Assembly: GCA_002508635.1 (NCBI GenBank)
Contig: DACO01000145.1
Coordinates: 1 to 38,437, forward strand
Direction: 5' to 3'
Length of the DNA: 38,437 nucleotides
Origin: Methanolobus sp. UBA118
Lineage (GTDB): Archaea > Halobacteriota > Methanosarcinia > Methanosarcinales > Methanosarcinaceae
Of this stretch, positions 24,840 to 32,767 are shown piece by piece. Under the pieces are notes generated by a model that was not told the origin of the DNA, did not search any database, and was given only the letters and a program-made list of their open reading frames with translations. A program made the position numbers and the translations under genes. How positions within the stretch are numbered: position 1 is the first letter of the stretch; the number at the start of each line of letters is the position of its first letter.

Positions 24840-25303
24840 ATGAAAAAAATAAATATTAAACAAATTGGCTTCCCCCATATTTCAATTTAATATCCCTTGT
24901 CTTTTTGTTGTTCTATATGGCTTTACATCTGTTTCTGGCAGAAAGTGGCATACAATATGTTCAATCCAGTGGAGGAGGGCTATTATATGAAAACTTTGAT
25001 TTTTTCGGTTTCCACATAATTGATATTAATGGCAATAAGTCCGGCAGTCTGATATCTCCTTCAATTGTAATGGTGATATTGTTATTTTTGAACGTTGTTT
25101 TTTTATTCAGAAGTAAATTTTCAAACAAGATAGCTGTAAATGTCTTTCTTCCGACTTTGATGTTGGTTTCTTATCACATGTTCTTGAGTGAGCTCAATTC
25201 AAAACTAGAAATGTCTGTTGTATCAGATTCATTTTGGCTTAGTGAGTTAAACATGTATGGATACCAGTTTTTTGACAGTATTGAGAGAATATCTGTTAGT
25301 TGA
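24840..25303 (+). pseudogene. Frameshifted small membrane protein gene
   Basis: A good ribosome binding site (GGAAGGA) precedes ATG 24840, but this frame stops after 16 codons (MKKINIKQIGF...). A minus-one shift at the CCCCC run (24872-24876) would join it to a frame that continues PYFNLISLVFLLFYMALHLF and runs to the TGA at 25303. Joined, the protein would have about 154 residues with helices near the N-terminus and in the middle (IVMVILLFLNVVFLF, VNVFLPTLMLVSYHMF). It is either a damaged gene, a sequencing error or a slippery site. If unshifted, a shorter protein could start at TTG 24905. No family is recognised. Confidence 0.6.
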
Positions 25304-25349
25304 TATAATTATTCTGTATTTTTTATTCTGTTCGCAATTATCTATAATG

Positions 25350-25379
25350 CTTCAAAATTAATTATTCGAAGTTTTGAAG
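25350..25379. terminator. Hairpin between convergent genes
   Basis: CTTCAAAA (25350-25357) and TTTTGAAG (25372-25379) form a perfect 8-bp stem, lying between the plus-strand gene ending at 25303 and the minus-strand gene ending at 25399. A bidirectional termination role is likely. Confidence 0.5.
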
Positions 25380-25398
25380 TGCAAACATAAAGGGATTT

Positions 25399-25926
25399 TC
25401 ATAAGTTGAAAGGAATTTCTTCTGAAGATGCTTTCTGGAATCTCTGAACCTTATTTTGATAATCGGTTTGATTCTCAATTAAAAGATCACCGTAACCGGA
25501 AGGGAAAGTATATCCTCTTTCTTCATTTCCTTTGGTGACAAAAAGATAGGTTTCTCCCGGCTGGAGCAGTTCATCCCCTTCTCCAAGGGACAGATACTTC
25601 CAAACAAACACGGTCTCGTAGCCGCCAAACTGGTTTACGATGACATTTCCAGTAGCATTACCTTTTATCGTTTCCATGACCTCTACACTGAAATGGGTTT
25701 GCAGATATGGTTCTGTTGACGTGCCAACCTCTTCGATCACCTTACCAATAAATACATCACTGGCAAACCCGACCAATTCTCTATCATCGGAAACATTGAT
25801 AGCATAATCTATATGTGCGATTCCTCGTTCAGCGTCAAAGTAGTTTACCTGAACAAAATAAAAAGCCGTTCCCAGAAGTCCTGCAACAATTAAGAAGACT
25901 AAAAAAGTATTCAATTTGTTTGCCAT
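25399..25926 (-). CDS. Signal-anchored extracytoplasmic protein, unknown function
   Basis: 175 residues from ATG 25926 (a TTG 21 bases upstream is in frame). One N-terminal membrane helix (about 6-23) is followed by an outside beta-rich domain with FASDVFIGKVIEEVG, HFSVEVMETIKGNATGNV and a LLQPGETYLFVT segment. Similar domains occur in secreted proteins of Gram-positive bacteria but I cannot name a family. It is the last gene of a co-directional run of surface-protein genes extending up to 30961. No strong SD is seen. Confidence 0.75.
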   Translation of the reverse strand: MANKLNTFLVFLIVAGLLGTAFYFVQVNYFDAERGIAHIDYAINVSDDRELVGFASDVFIGKVIEEVGTSTEPYLQTHFSVEVMETIKGNATGNVIVNQFGGYETVFVWKYLSLGEGDELLQPGETYLFVTKGNEERGYTFPSGYGDLLIENQTDYQNKVQRFQKASSEEIPFNL

Positions 25927-25958
25927 GTGTCTTTTTTCAAATTGCAAATATACATATA

Positions 25959-26102
25959 CTATTCAATAGCAGGTTCTAGTTCTAATGCTTCATCCGGATA
26001 TTCGTTGATTTCAATGAACAGGAACTCTAAACTCAAATCTTCAGGGTATTCTCCTGTAATTTGTCTCTTTGTTATATTGTTGTCCAAGGTTATTTCGTAC
26101 AT
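25959..26102 (-). CDS. Small acidic 47-aa protein
   Basis: The frame starts MYEITLDNNITKRQITG and ends ELEPAIE, with ATG at 26102 and TAG at 25959. It fills the gap between two genes of the same run: 9 bases after the upstream stop and 32 bases before the next start. It is soluble and very acidic (about ten Glu/Asp), with no membrane helix and no recognised family. The operon position and amino-acid composition argue for a real gene, although the SD is weak. Confidence 0.5.
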   Translation of the reverse strand: MYEITLDNNITKRQITGEYPEDLSLEFLFIEINEYPDEALELEPAIE

Positions 26103-26111
26103 ATAGTGTCT

Positions 26112-27770
26112 TTATCTCAAGTCGATATCTCCTCTAAGCCCTCCAAGCAATTCCCATTTTACTTCTCCATAAGAAGGATGTGGATATGGTAGTTCTCTTT
26201 TCAGCATGACCTCGACCAAAGCTTTATAGTTGTTTCCGGATTTCATATCAAGCGTATATTCATAATTATTGGATTCTAGATAATCCAGAACAACTTGTTC
26301 TTCATGCACCAATTTCATATTTCCACCACTTGAATTCATTCCGTCATCAAGCTTGGCTGTTTCTATCTGGACAAAGACCGGCAGGGTATCCGTCATTTCA
26401 CCATGTTGATCACTATGAGAAAAAGCATCTTTGTAGAGGTAATTCAGTTTCATTGAAATCATTACTCTTGAATATGTTTCGTTTATGGGAGTGGCGTTGG
26501 CTTCTAAATTCTCAACATAAACATTGTTTCCAGGCATATCTGCTTCGAATGGGAAGTACCAGATAATTGTCAGAATAAGGACTAAGATAGCAAGTACTAT
26601 CAATCCAGCAATACCTTTCTTCAACCAGGATAGGCCGAAGTAAAAAGCAATTATGGTTAGTACTATCAGAGTGATGATAAAAATGAGGATTTTTTGGAAT
26701 GGGCTGAAGTTTATGTTTTCAGAAGTATTGTCTGCAAATGAATTGTCTTCAATGGTATTTTTGTCGTCTGGATATCGATGATAAATCCCATATTCCTCAT
26801 TTGACCGAAACTTGTTATTTTTAATGATATTGTTGTCAGTGCTTTCTATTATGATTCCGTTCAGGTTGTTGTAGAAAGTGTTTTGTTCGAATATGTTATT
26901 TGAGCTCAGGGAAATTAAGCGTATTCCAGAGTCCTCATTTTCTGCAAAATGATTTTCTTTTACTGAATTCGAGTTTGATTGCCATAAATGAAGACCATAT
27001 TGCTTGTTCTCATTGAGATTGTTGCCAAATATTGTGTTTTTATCTGATGATGTCAATGCCAAACCGATATTATTGAGGATTAGTTCATTCTCTGTAATTG
27101 TGCTGGAAGAAGATTCCCTAAGGGCCATTCCATACATCTGATTATTGCTGATGTTATTATATTCAATGATTATCTGATCCGCTTCATCCACATAAAAACC
27201 ACGTTTGTTATCATGAATATTATTATTTTTCAGGCTGCTCAGTGTGGAATCAAGTAGATAAATCCCATGTTCAGTATTTGAGAGAATACTGTTATTTTGA
27301 ATATTGTTTCCAGAGGAATACCTGATATAAAGGCCATCTTGGGTGTTGCTAATGACGTTGTTTTGTATCCGTAAATTGTCTGCATTGTCTATTAGAATCC
27401 CGGCTGTGGGATGTGTATCATTTTGTCCTGTTATAGTTATGCCATCTATTTTTACATCATCCGAACGGATGTGAATTATAGGTGATGAAGAATCGTTGGA
27501 TTCAAGAATTACGTCCTTGGGATCAAGGGTAACAGAATATAGACCCACAGGTTTATCGATGGTAAGACTTTCAGTGTAGATTCCCTTACTGATGATTATG
27601 GAATCGTGTTCCTGAGCATGGTTGATTGCATCCTGTATTGAGGAAAAGGCATAACTGGTGTTGTTACTGTGCATGTCTACTGTGAATGTAGATGCAGAAG
27701 CACCACTTATGGTGAAAAGTAAAAGCATTAAGATAATGAGATTTACAGGCTTCATGTGTTTTTTGATCAT
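26112..27770 (-). CDS. NosD-like beta-helix protein fused to membrane helices and an outer domain
   Basis: 552 residues: signal segment (about 8-27), a NosD/PbH1 beta-helix (about 30-355) opening with FSSIQDAINHAQEHDSIII and rich in NN ladders, then two membrane helices (about 362-382 and 388-408) joined by a short basic loop (WLKKG), and a C-terminal beta-sandwich-like domain (about 410-552). The start lies 4 bases after the upstream stop, so translation is probably coupled. ATG 27755 is an alternative start. The domain order differs from the beta-helix protein at 23162, which has only a short tail anchor. Ligand and partners are unknown; a carbohydrate or surface scaffold role is a guess. 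Confidence 0.85.
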   Translation of the reverse strand: MIKKHMKPVNLIILMLLLFTISGASASTFTVDMHSNNTSYAFSSIQDAINHAQEHDSIIISKGIYTESLTIDKPVGLYSVTLDPKDVILESNDSSSPIIHIRSDDVKIDGITITGQNDTHPTAGILIDNADNLRIQNNVISNTQDGLYIRYSSGNNIQNNSILSNTEHGIYLLDSTLSSLKNNNIHDNKRGFYVDEADQIIIEYNNISNNQMYGMALRESSSSTITENELILNNIGLALTSSDKNTIFGNNLNENKQYGLHLWQSNSNSVKENHFAENEDSGIRLISLSSNNIFEQNTFYNNLNGIIIESTDNNIIKNNKFRSNEEYGIYHRYPDDKNTIEDNSFADNTSENINFSPFQKILIFIITLIVLTIIAFYFGLSWLKKGIAGLIVLAILVLILTIIWYFPFEADMPGNNVYVENLEANATPINETYSRVMISMKLNYLYKDAFSHSDQHGEMTDTLPVFVQIETAKLDDGMNSSGGNMKLVHEEQVVLDYLESNNYEYTLDMKSGNNYKALVEVMLKRELPYPHPSYGEVKWELLGGLRGDIDLR

Positions 27771-27774
27771 TGTG

Positions 27775-28509
27775 TCATTGATCCCGATATGTACCTTCCC
27801 CGGTTACAAGTTCACCTTCTCCTGCTATCCAACCATTTTGAGGTCCTGATAATTCTATTCTAATATAGTCTCTGTAATTGTTAGATGGCCATCCTGCAGC
27901 TTCTGCCCATTCATTAGTTCCACCCATATGAACGTCCATGGTGACAGTAGTATTCGGAGAAGTATCATAGTAGGCATATACCCTACCTTCATACCTGTAT
28001 GCATCAGCATCCCTTTGACTTGTGGTTTTACCTAGATAAGTGAGATTATACTTTGGTGCCAGAAGTGGCTCGTTGTTAATCGGGTCTCTAGTATCTATTG
28101 TATGTTCAGGGGATACTCCTGTACTAAACGAGAGAGGCATTGGATAGGTATCTGGGCCTTCTCCTCTGAGAACTAAGTGTGGCTCAAAATGATCAGTTTT
28201 CAGTGAAAGCATCAGTCCGTGTTCTGTTTCCACAAGTGCAGTTTTCCATTCGGAACGGGGGCCTCTATAACTGTTGTTCACGATTTTTTGTCCCACACAA
28301 GATGTATTGTTCATTGTTGGGAGTGGAACATAGAGAGTTACGTTGTTCAGAGGTGAGTATATATACAAAATAGCATCATAATCATAATGGCTCATGTAAT
28401 TTCTTTCATACATTTCCTGCTCCTGTCCTTGCCACCAAAAAGAAAGCAGGCCAACAGAAATAATCAACAACATTATGAAGCCAATTCCTAGTTTGTAAAG
28501 AGTCCTCAT
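27775..28509 (-). CDS. Signal-anchored extracytoplasmic protein, unknown function
   Basis: 244 residues from ATG 28509, which has CAGGA 8 bases upstream; GTG 28515 is the alternative. One membrane helix (about 8-25) is followed by an outside domain of beta character beginning YDAILYIYSPLNNVTLYVPL. A Thr- and Asn-rich middle follows, then the C-terminal half with TTVTMDVHMGGTNEWAEAAGW. No cysteine pattern and no known family. It sits between two genes of the same run with gaps of 28 and 4 bases. Confidence 0.75.
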   Translation of the reverse strand: MRTLYKLGIGFIMLLIISVGLLSFWWQGQEQEMYERNYMSHYDYDAILYIYSPLNNVTLYVPLPTMNNTSCVGQKIVNNSYRGPRSEWKTALVETEHGLMLSLKTDHFEPHLVLRGEGPDTYPMPLSFSTGVSPEHTIDTRDPINNEPLLAPKYNLTYLGKTTSQRDADAYRYEGRVYAYYDTSPNTTVTMDVHMGGTNEWAEAAGWPSNNYRDYIRIELSGPQNGWIAGEGELVTGEGTYRDQ

Positions 28510-28537
28510 ATTCACAATCCTGATATCAGAGTATAAT

Positions 28538-28936
28538 TCAAACTGTTATCTCACCTATTGATAACTCATTGTCATTGATATCAATCGACATTTCGTTCCA
28601 CGGATGATAGGCAATCTCCTGGGAGACAGTACTATTATCGTCAAGTGTTGCCACTACAAGATATCCACTTTCAGTTCCTTTAAACAATGTCCTGAAAACC
28701 ATTAAAAGTGGCTTTTTTTCTGTAATTCTTTCATCGGATTCGACAACGTACTGTTCCTTGAGCATGGATTGATTAGTAGGGCCAAATATCTCAACTGTCA
28801 CCTCATGAGTTGTAACATCCTGATTCCAAATGCTAAATAACGGAGTTGGTGATCCGACAAAAATGAAAGGGAAGACTACAAAGAAAAATACTAGCACTAT
28901 CACAAGGCCGATGATTATTTTGTGATAAGTTTTGAT
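28538..28936 (-). CDS. Small signal-anchored protein, apparent ATC start
   Basis: The best ribosome binding site, GGAGGT at 28948-28943, is followed after 6 bases by ATC (28936), giving IKTYHKIIIGLVIVLVFFFV and a complete membrane helix. The first standard codon, GTG 28903, has no SD and would leave 121 residues with a shortened lead. After the helix comes a beta-sandwich-like domain of about 95 residues (VTTHEVTVEIFGPTNQSML), resembling one Ig-like module. The downstream gene follows after 28 bases. No family recognised. Confidence 0.65.
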   Translation of the reverse strand: MKTYHKIIIGLVIVLVFFFVVFPFIFVGSPTPLFSIWNQDVTTHEVTVEIFGPTNQSMLKEQYVVESDERITEKKPLLMVFRTLFKGTESGYLVVATLDDNSTVSQEIAYHPWNEMSIDINDNELSIGEITV

Positions 28937-28948
28937 ACTGCCACCTCC
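28937..28948 (-). promoter_or_regulatory. Strong ribosome binding site followed by ATC
   Basis: GGAGGT then six bases then ATC AAA ACT. The in-frame stop is at 28960-28958, and no ATG, GTG or TTG occurs in frame before GTG 28903. The layout is the same as at 18566-18582 and 21511-21527. Confidence 0.55.
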
Positions 28949-29034
28949 TAACTTATGCTAATTTATTGTGGTAAACATATGATACTTGTATATGTTCGTT
29001 ATTTTAAGTAAGCTTATTCATTCATATAGGACGA

Positions 29035-29622
29035 TTATTCTAATCCTGTCCACACCTGAACAACCGTACTGGTATCCATATCGACAAGAGCAGATATCGA
29101 AATGTCCAGCCATGTTACACTGATCAGAGTCTTTCCGGTATAGAATTTCTCCGAGGTCTTTGGTAGTATTTGTTTTACGGAAGGATCTCCCTTAATTTGC
29201 ATACCGGAATCCATAGCACTGGCAATTTCTTCGTTCTCAATGGCCAGAACAATAGCTTCAGAACGGACAGATTCAGGAATAGCTTCAAGGATATATCCGG
29301 CGAGTATCAGCTCATCGTCATGATATGTAAAGTCATATCTGTCAGCATATCTTGAATCAGGGGAAGAAGCTGTAGCATGTATGTGTATTTTGTTACTCTC
29401 CTCTGATGCGCTGAGTGTTATGTTATCGTATTCTATACCAGGATAAGGACTGAGCTGTTGAGCGATGTCTTCCTCGATCTTATCAAAGTCTGCAGGAGTT
29501 GTGCCAATCCATTGGAATTCATTAACAGAAGAAGAAGGAGTGGAATCTGTCAGGGAAAAAATACCGGCGGAGAGAAAAATCATTATCAATATGGCTATGG
29601 ACATTTTAGAAATATGGACCAT
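29035..29622 (-). CDS. Secreted or anchored protein, unknown function
   Basis: 195 residues from ATG 29622, preceded by AGGTGA with normal spacing (GTG 29631 is in frame but overlaps that site). The N-terminal hydrophobic segment (about 7-26) is a signal or anchor. The outside domain has a repeated alpha/beta look (DFDKIEEDIAQQL, ESVRSEAIVLAIENEEI, ISVTWLDISISALVDMD), reminiscent of PepSY-like modules, without a firm match. It follows the large surface protein gene by about 60 bases and precedes the small Ig-like gene by about 100. Confidence 0.75.
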   Translation of the reverse strand: MVHISKMSIAILIMIFLSAGIFSLTDSTPSSSVNEFQWIGTTPADFDKIEEDIAQQLSPYPGIEYDNITLSASEESNKIHIHATASSPDSRYADRYDFTYHDDELILAGYILEAIPESVRSEAIVLAIENEEIASAMDSGMQIKGDPSVKQILPKTSEKFYTGKTLISVTWLDISISALVDMDTSTVVQVWTGLE

Positions 29623-29680
29623 GGATTTCACCTGAAAAGAGAGACGGACATATCAGTATGTCCGTGCACCATGCTTATTT

Positions 29681-30961
29681 TCAATCTCCGATAGTTATGG
29701 AATATTCAAACCTTTCTATATTGACTGGAAGTATGCTTAATGTCCATTCTCCGATGGAACCTGATGTATCATATGTCTCTACGTATGATTCCGTAACTTC
29801 CTGATAAATTCCGGCACCATCGATCTCCCAGGGTGGATAGGAGGAAGCTCCGAGACTTACGGTACCGCTATAAGTAGTTTTAACCAGGTTTAGTTCAACA
29901 TCACCTGATCCATTCTGGAGTGTCAGGTCAAAAGAAGGATCTTCATTTTGGTTTTGGCTGTCTGCTTCCATCCATCTGTCATAATTGTAAGTATTGGTGG
30001 ATACCTCTATAATTATAGGATTATTGGTCTGGGTTGTGAATACCTTGGTGTAAGTTTCAGTAGGCTGGGTCCATACTTCAAATTCCAACGATACTTCATC
30101 ATCCCACTCATCTATTGAAGGATCGTCAATGTCCAGATCAATAGAGCCGAAATATGTTCCTTTTGCATCATCTGGTACTTCAAGGTGTACGTTCACAACA
30201 GCCGTTTCTCCTGCTTTTACAACAGAAGGAGCGGTGATGCTGATTGCATCGTTTTCAAATGCAAGTGAACTTGTTCCGTAGATACTGGAAAAATACCGTT
30301 GTTCGTCACTAAACTCCGGATCGATCCCAATATCATGGTCACCTATATTCTTAAGCTTGATCTCATAATCATATACTTCTCCTGATTCGACACGGTCACT
30401 TACATATGGTGTTTGTATCTGAATGTTCGGAGGAGTCCATACTTCGATAAAGAAGTGCATGGCATTGATATATTGTGGATAGACTGAATATGTTTGCGGC
30501 ATTACATCATCTGTAAATGCAATATCAGCCCCGTAATTTCCAATATCTGCGTCTTCAGGAATGTCCACCGTAATTATAAATTCTACCTTTTCATCTGGTT
30601 CCAGGTCTTTGCTGGCAGGTGTTATGCTGATCCAGCTTTCATCAAAGAGGTTTTGTTCATAAGCAGTTGGAACCATTTTTGGTTCGAGCGTGATTGTTTT
30701 ATTATCTTTGTTAGTCACTGTTACTGAGATCTCATCATTGCTCCCCGGTTTTAACCGAGTGTTCGAATAAGTCGGATTGATATTAAGTTTTGCAAAAGTT
30801 ATATCCTGGTATAGTATTGATTCATCATTAACTTCAATCACTTCCGCCTCTGAGGTCGAGTACATTTTAACATCTGCGCTGACAACAGGCGAAAAAGCAA
30901 GTCCGATGAGTAGCATTGAAACAATTAAGCTGTGTATTCGTATTCTTTCCTTGTTGTGCAT
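29681..30961 (-). CDS. Secreted protein with CARDB/NEW3-like beta-sandwich domains
   Basis: 426 residues. A signal peptide (about 8-29, ending VVSA) is followed by at least two immunoglobulin-like modules of the CARDB/NEW3 style. The first shows NTRLKPGSNDEISVTVTNKD with LEPDEKVEFIITVDIPEDA, the second YDYEIKLKNIGDHDIGI with KAGETAVVNVHLEVPDDA. No C-terminal anchor is seen. GAGG lies 7 bases before the ATG. It is the first gene of a seven-gene minus-strand run of envelope proteins, and the left arm of a repeated motif pair lies 131 bp upstream. Confidence 0.8.
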   Translation of the reverse strand: MHNKERIRIHSLIVSMLLIGLAFSPVVSADVKMYSTSEAEVIEVNDESILYQDITFAKLNINPTYSNTRLKPGSNDEISVTVTNKDNKTITLEPKMVPTAYEQNLFDESWISITPASKDLEPDEKVEFIITVDIPEDADIGNYGADIAFTDDVMPQTYSVYPQYINAMHFFIEVWTPPNIQIQTPYVSDRVESGEVYDYEIKLKNIGDHDIGIDPEFSDEQRYFSSIYGTSSLAFENDAISITAPSVVKAGETAVVNVHLEVPDDAKGTYFGSIDLDIDDPSIDEWDDEVSLEFEVWTQPTETYTKVFTTQTNNPIIIEVSTNTYNYDRWMEADSQNQNEDPSFDLTLQNGSGDVELNLVKTTYSGTVSLGASSYPPWEIDGAGIYQEVTESYVETYDTSGSIGEWTLSILPVNIERFEYSITIGD

Positions 30962-31091
30962 ATTTATCCTCTTCTTGATTTGATCAGTTTGCCCACTGGT
31001 TCGGAATTTAGACTCTTTATTAAATTTAATTTCTAGTATACAACATTATTTTTAATGTGTTATATGCAGTTGTAATCTGACTTATAAATTA

Positions 31092-31181
31092 ATTATGGCC
31101 ATAACATCAAACTATTTAGGTAGTCTATCGGACGTTAAATGGTTGTAAAGAGATATTTACAGTTGGACGATTCGGCCATAA
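31092..31181. repeat. Paired regulatory repeat, locus 3, between divergent surface genes
   Basis: Left arm 31092-31115 (TATGGCCATAACATCAAACT) and right arm 31159-31181 (CAGTTGGACGATTCGGCCAT) form an imperfect inverted repeat. The left arm points to the minus-strand gene starting at 30961 and the right arm to the plus-strand start at 31243, 61 bp away. The layout copies that at 17.3 kb. Confidence 0.7.
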
Positions 31182-31242
31182 GTAGTTTATAAGAACTATG
31201 TTATTTTTTAATAATTTAATAAAGAAGTTAACAAGGATACAT

Positions 31243-31365
31243 ATGGCAAAGAGATCATTATTGATATTATTCTTAATAGGTCTGAACCTGCTCATATCAG
31301 GCTGCTTTGATGAAGGTTTCACAGCTGAGCAGATTGCTCAGAAGAAACGGAGTAAAGGAATATGA
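31243..31365 (+). pseudogene. Truncated N-terminus of a lipoprotein paralogue
   Basis: 40 codons: MAKRSLLILFLIGLNLLISG, then CFDEGFTAEQIAQ and a short unrelated tail ending in TGA. The signal, the lipobox (ISGC) and the TAEQIA segment match the start of the 372-residue lipoprotein at 17441, and the upstream motif pair is also shared. Homology ends just after TAEQIA, so both large domains are gone. An ACAAGGA ribosome binding site is present, so a short lipopeptide could still be made. The next gene overlaps its stop. Confidence 0.75.
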
Positions 31366-31757
31366 ACACAAGAAGAATAGCATTGAGTTTGTTGATCATG
31401 GCAGTGTTTTTCCTTATGATAGCCGTAACTATGGAAGATGTCAAGGAGGAAGATGAAGAAATGCCATCAACTCCCTGGTTTGAAACGGGAGATGAATTAG
31501 GAGATGAATTGAGTCGCCTTTCGACAGATGAACTCCGTGAACTGGCTAAGACAAACGAATCCGTGCGAGAACTTATCGAAGAGGATATGAAGATTGATCC
31601 AGTTAAGATTGAATCCATTGAAGATTTGGAGCATTTACCTGAAAATTATCCTGAGGAATTGAAAAGGAAGTATCTTGAAGATTTGGGATATGCACCTAGT
31701 AATCAATCGCTAGAAGATGCAGAGTCAAATAATACAAGTATGTATCATTTGAGCTGA
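31362..31757 (+). CDS. Small acidic signal-anchored protein
   Basis: 131 residues. ATG 31362 overlaps the preceding stop (ATGA) and has AAAGGA a few bases upstream, so translation is coupled to the truncated lipoprotein frame. One N-terminal helix (about 6-23) precedes a highly acidic outside region with LSTDELRELAKTNESVRELI and PENYPEELKRKYLEDLGY. No known domain. Its last 13 bases overlap the end of the convergent regulator gene. Confidence 0.7.
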   Translation: MNTRRIALSLLIMAVFFLMIAVTMEDVKEEDEEMPSTPWFETGDELGDELSRLSTDELRELAKTNESVRELIEEDMKIDPVKIESIEDLEHLPENYPEELKRKYLEDLGYAPSNQSLEDAESNNTSMYHLS

Positions 31758-32518
31758 GAATAATACCTTCTGGACCTGCCATCTTTTTCAGTGCAGATAA
31801 AATCATCCTTTTTAAGTTCTGTTATGTGCCAGTGTACTGTACTTTTGTCGATGTTGAGATGTGAGGACAACTCCTGTCCGGTGATACCCGGCCTTTCAGT
31901 TATAGTCTGAATTATTTGTTTACGGTTTTTGTTCTTCCTGTGAAGATGAAGTAGCTTTTGACCATCAGTTTTTGAACAAGTGATGTGGAATATACCTTTT
32001 ATCTTACCTTTTTTAATAGTCTGTATACGATTATCAGAGACCAGTCTTGAGATATAGTACCTAAGAGTACCTCGTTTTATATCCAGATCTCTGGATATCT
32101 CGGATTCCAGACAGCCGGGATTCTCAGTTATGTAAGAAACAATTTCCTGCAGTTTTGGATTTATATCCCTGGATAGTATTTTTCCAAGTAAGATCGGGAA
32201 GCATTTCAGTAGTGTAAGCGTAGAGAATGCAGCTCCGCTTATAACAGATAGTTGTATCCACAAAGGCAGTTCCCAGAAAGTGATAGTTTTATCAGCTCCA
32301 CTGCTTTTAACTATCTCGTCTTCACCTATTGGTCCGACTGCCGGGGTTACGATGTAACCACCATTATCATCAGGATGAAATATTTCTAATGGATGCAACA
32401 GAAGGAAAAATGGGTCCCTATTAATGAGATCATTACCATTCAAAGTGCAAACTGATAGTATAGTTACTAAAATAGCTAACAGGATAATTCCTTTTTTAAT
32501 GATTGAAACCGTTTTCAT
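31745..32518 (-). CDS. Membrane-anchored regulator with two winged-helix domains
   Basis: 257 residues. Two hydrophobic segments, about 8-25 and 82-108, flank a short outside loop of about 55 residues. The cytoplasmic part holds two winged helix-turn-helix domains, about 120-180 (IVSYITENPGCLESEISRDL, IKRGTLRYYISRL) and about 190-257 (IIQTITERPGITGQELSSHL, IDKSTVHWHITEL). The second half resembles ArsR/MarR-type wHTH repeats frequent in Methanosarcina regulators. The arrangement suggests a one-component system that senses outside the membrane and binds DNA inside. A copy of the repeated motif lies 147 bp upstream of its start. Its targets are inferred, not shown. Confidence 0.85.
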   Translation of the reverse strand: MKTVSIIKKGIILLAILVTILSVCTLNGNDLINRDPFFLLLHPLEIFHPDDNGGYIVTPAVGPIGEDEIVKSSGADKTITFWELPLWIQLSVISGAAFSTLTLLKCFPILLGKILSRDINPKLQEIVSYITENPGCLESEISRDLDIKRGTLRYYISRLVSDNRIQTIKKGKIKGIFHITCSKTDGQKLLHLHRKNKNRKQIIQTITERPGITGQELSSHLNIDKSTVHWHITELKKDDFICTEKDGRSRRYYSQLK

Positions 32519-32663
32519 AATCTTAGAATATTGTCCATTATACTACCAAAAAAATCATACCCGATGCACCAGTAAATACAGAACTTAGTAGTAAACCCCG
32601 TTTGTGTCCTGTCATAATTTTTTATATTTATCGCTCAGAAAATTTTCTAAAGAGATATATTCT

Positions 32664-32690
32664 TTTTGGCCATAATGTCCAACTAAATAT
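32664..32690. repeat. Solo regulatory repeat arm, locus 4
   Basis: TTTGGCCATAATGTCCAACT followed by AAATAT, the best match to the consensus. No partner arm was found on either side. Its orientation points to the minus-strand regulator gene starting at 32518, although the transglutaminase-like gene on the plus strand starts 78 bp away. Confidence 0.65.
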
Positions 32691-32767
32691 TTTTTACATT
32701 TCCATCTATACGTGCAATTTTTCTGGAATTACACCAATATTAGAAATAATTGTAGTAGTTGAGATCT

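Noticed and set aside
14521..32767. Calling the whole accessory block an integrated element or provirus
   Set aside because: No integrase, transposase, tRNA target, capsid, replication gene or attachment repeat is seen.
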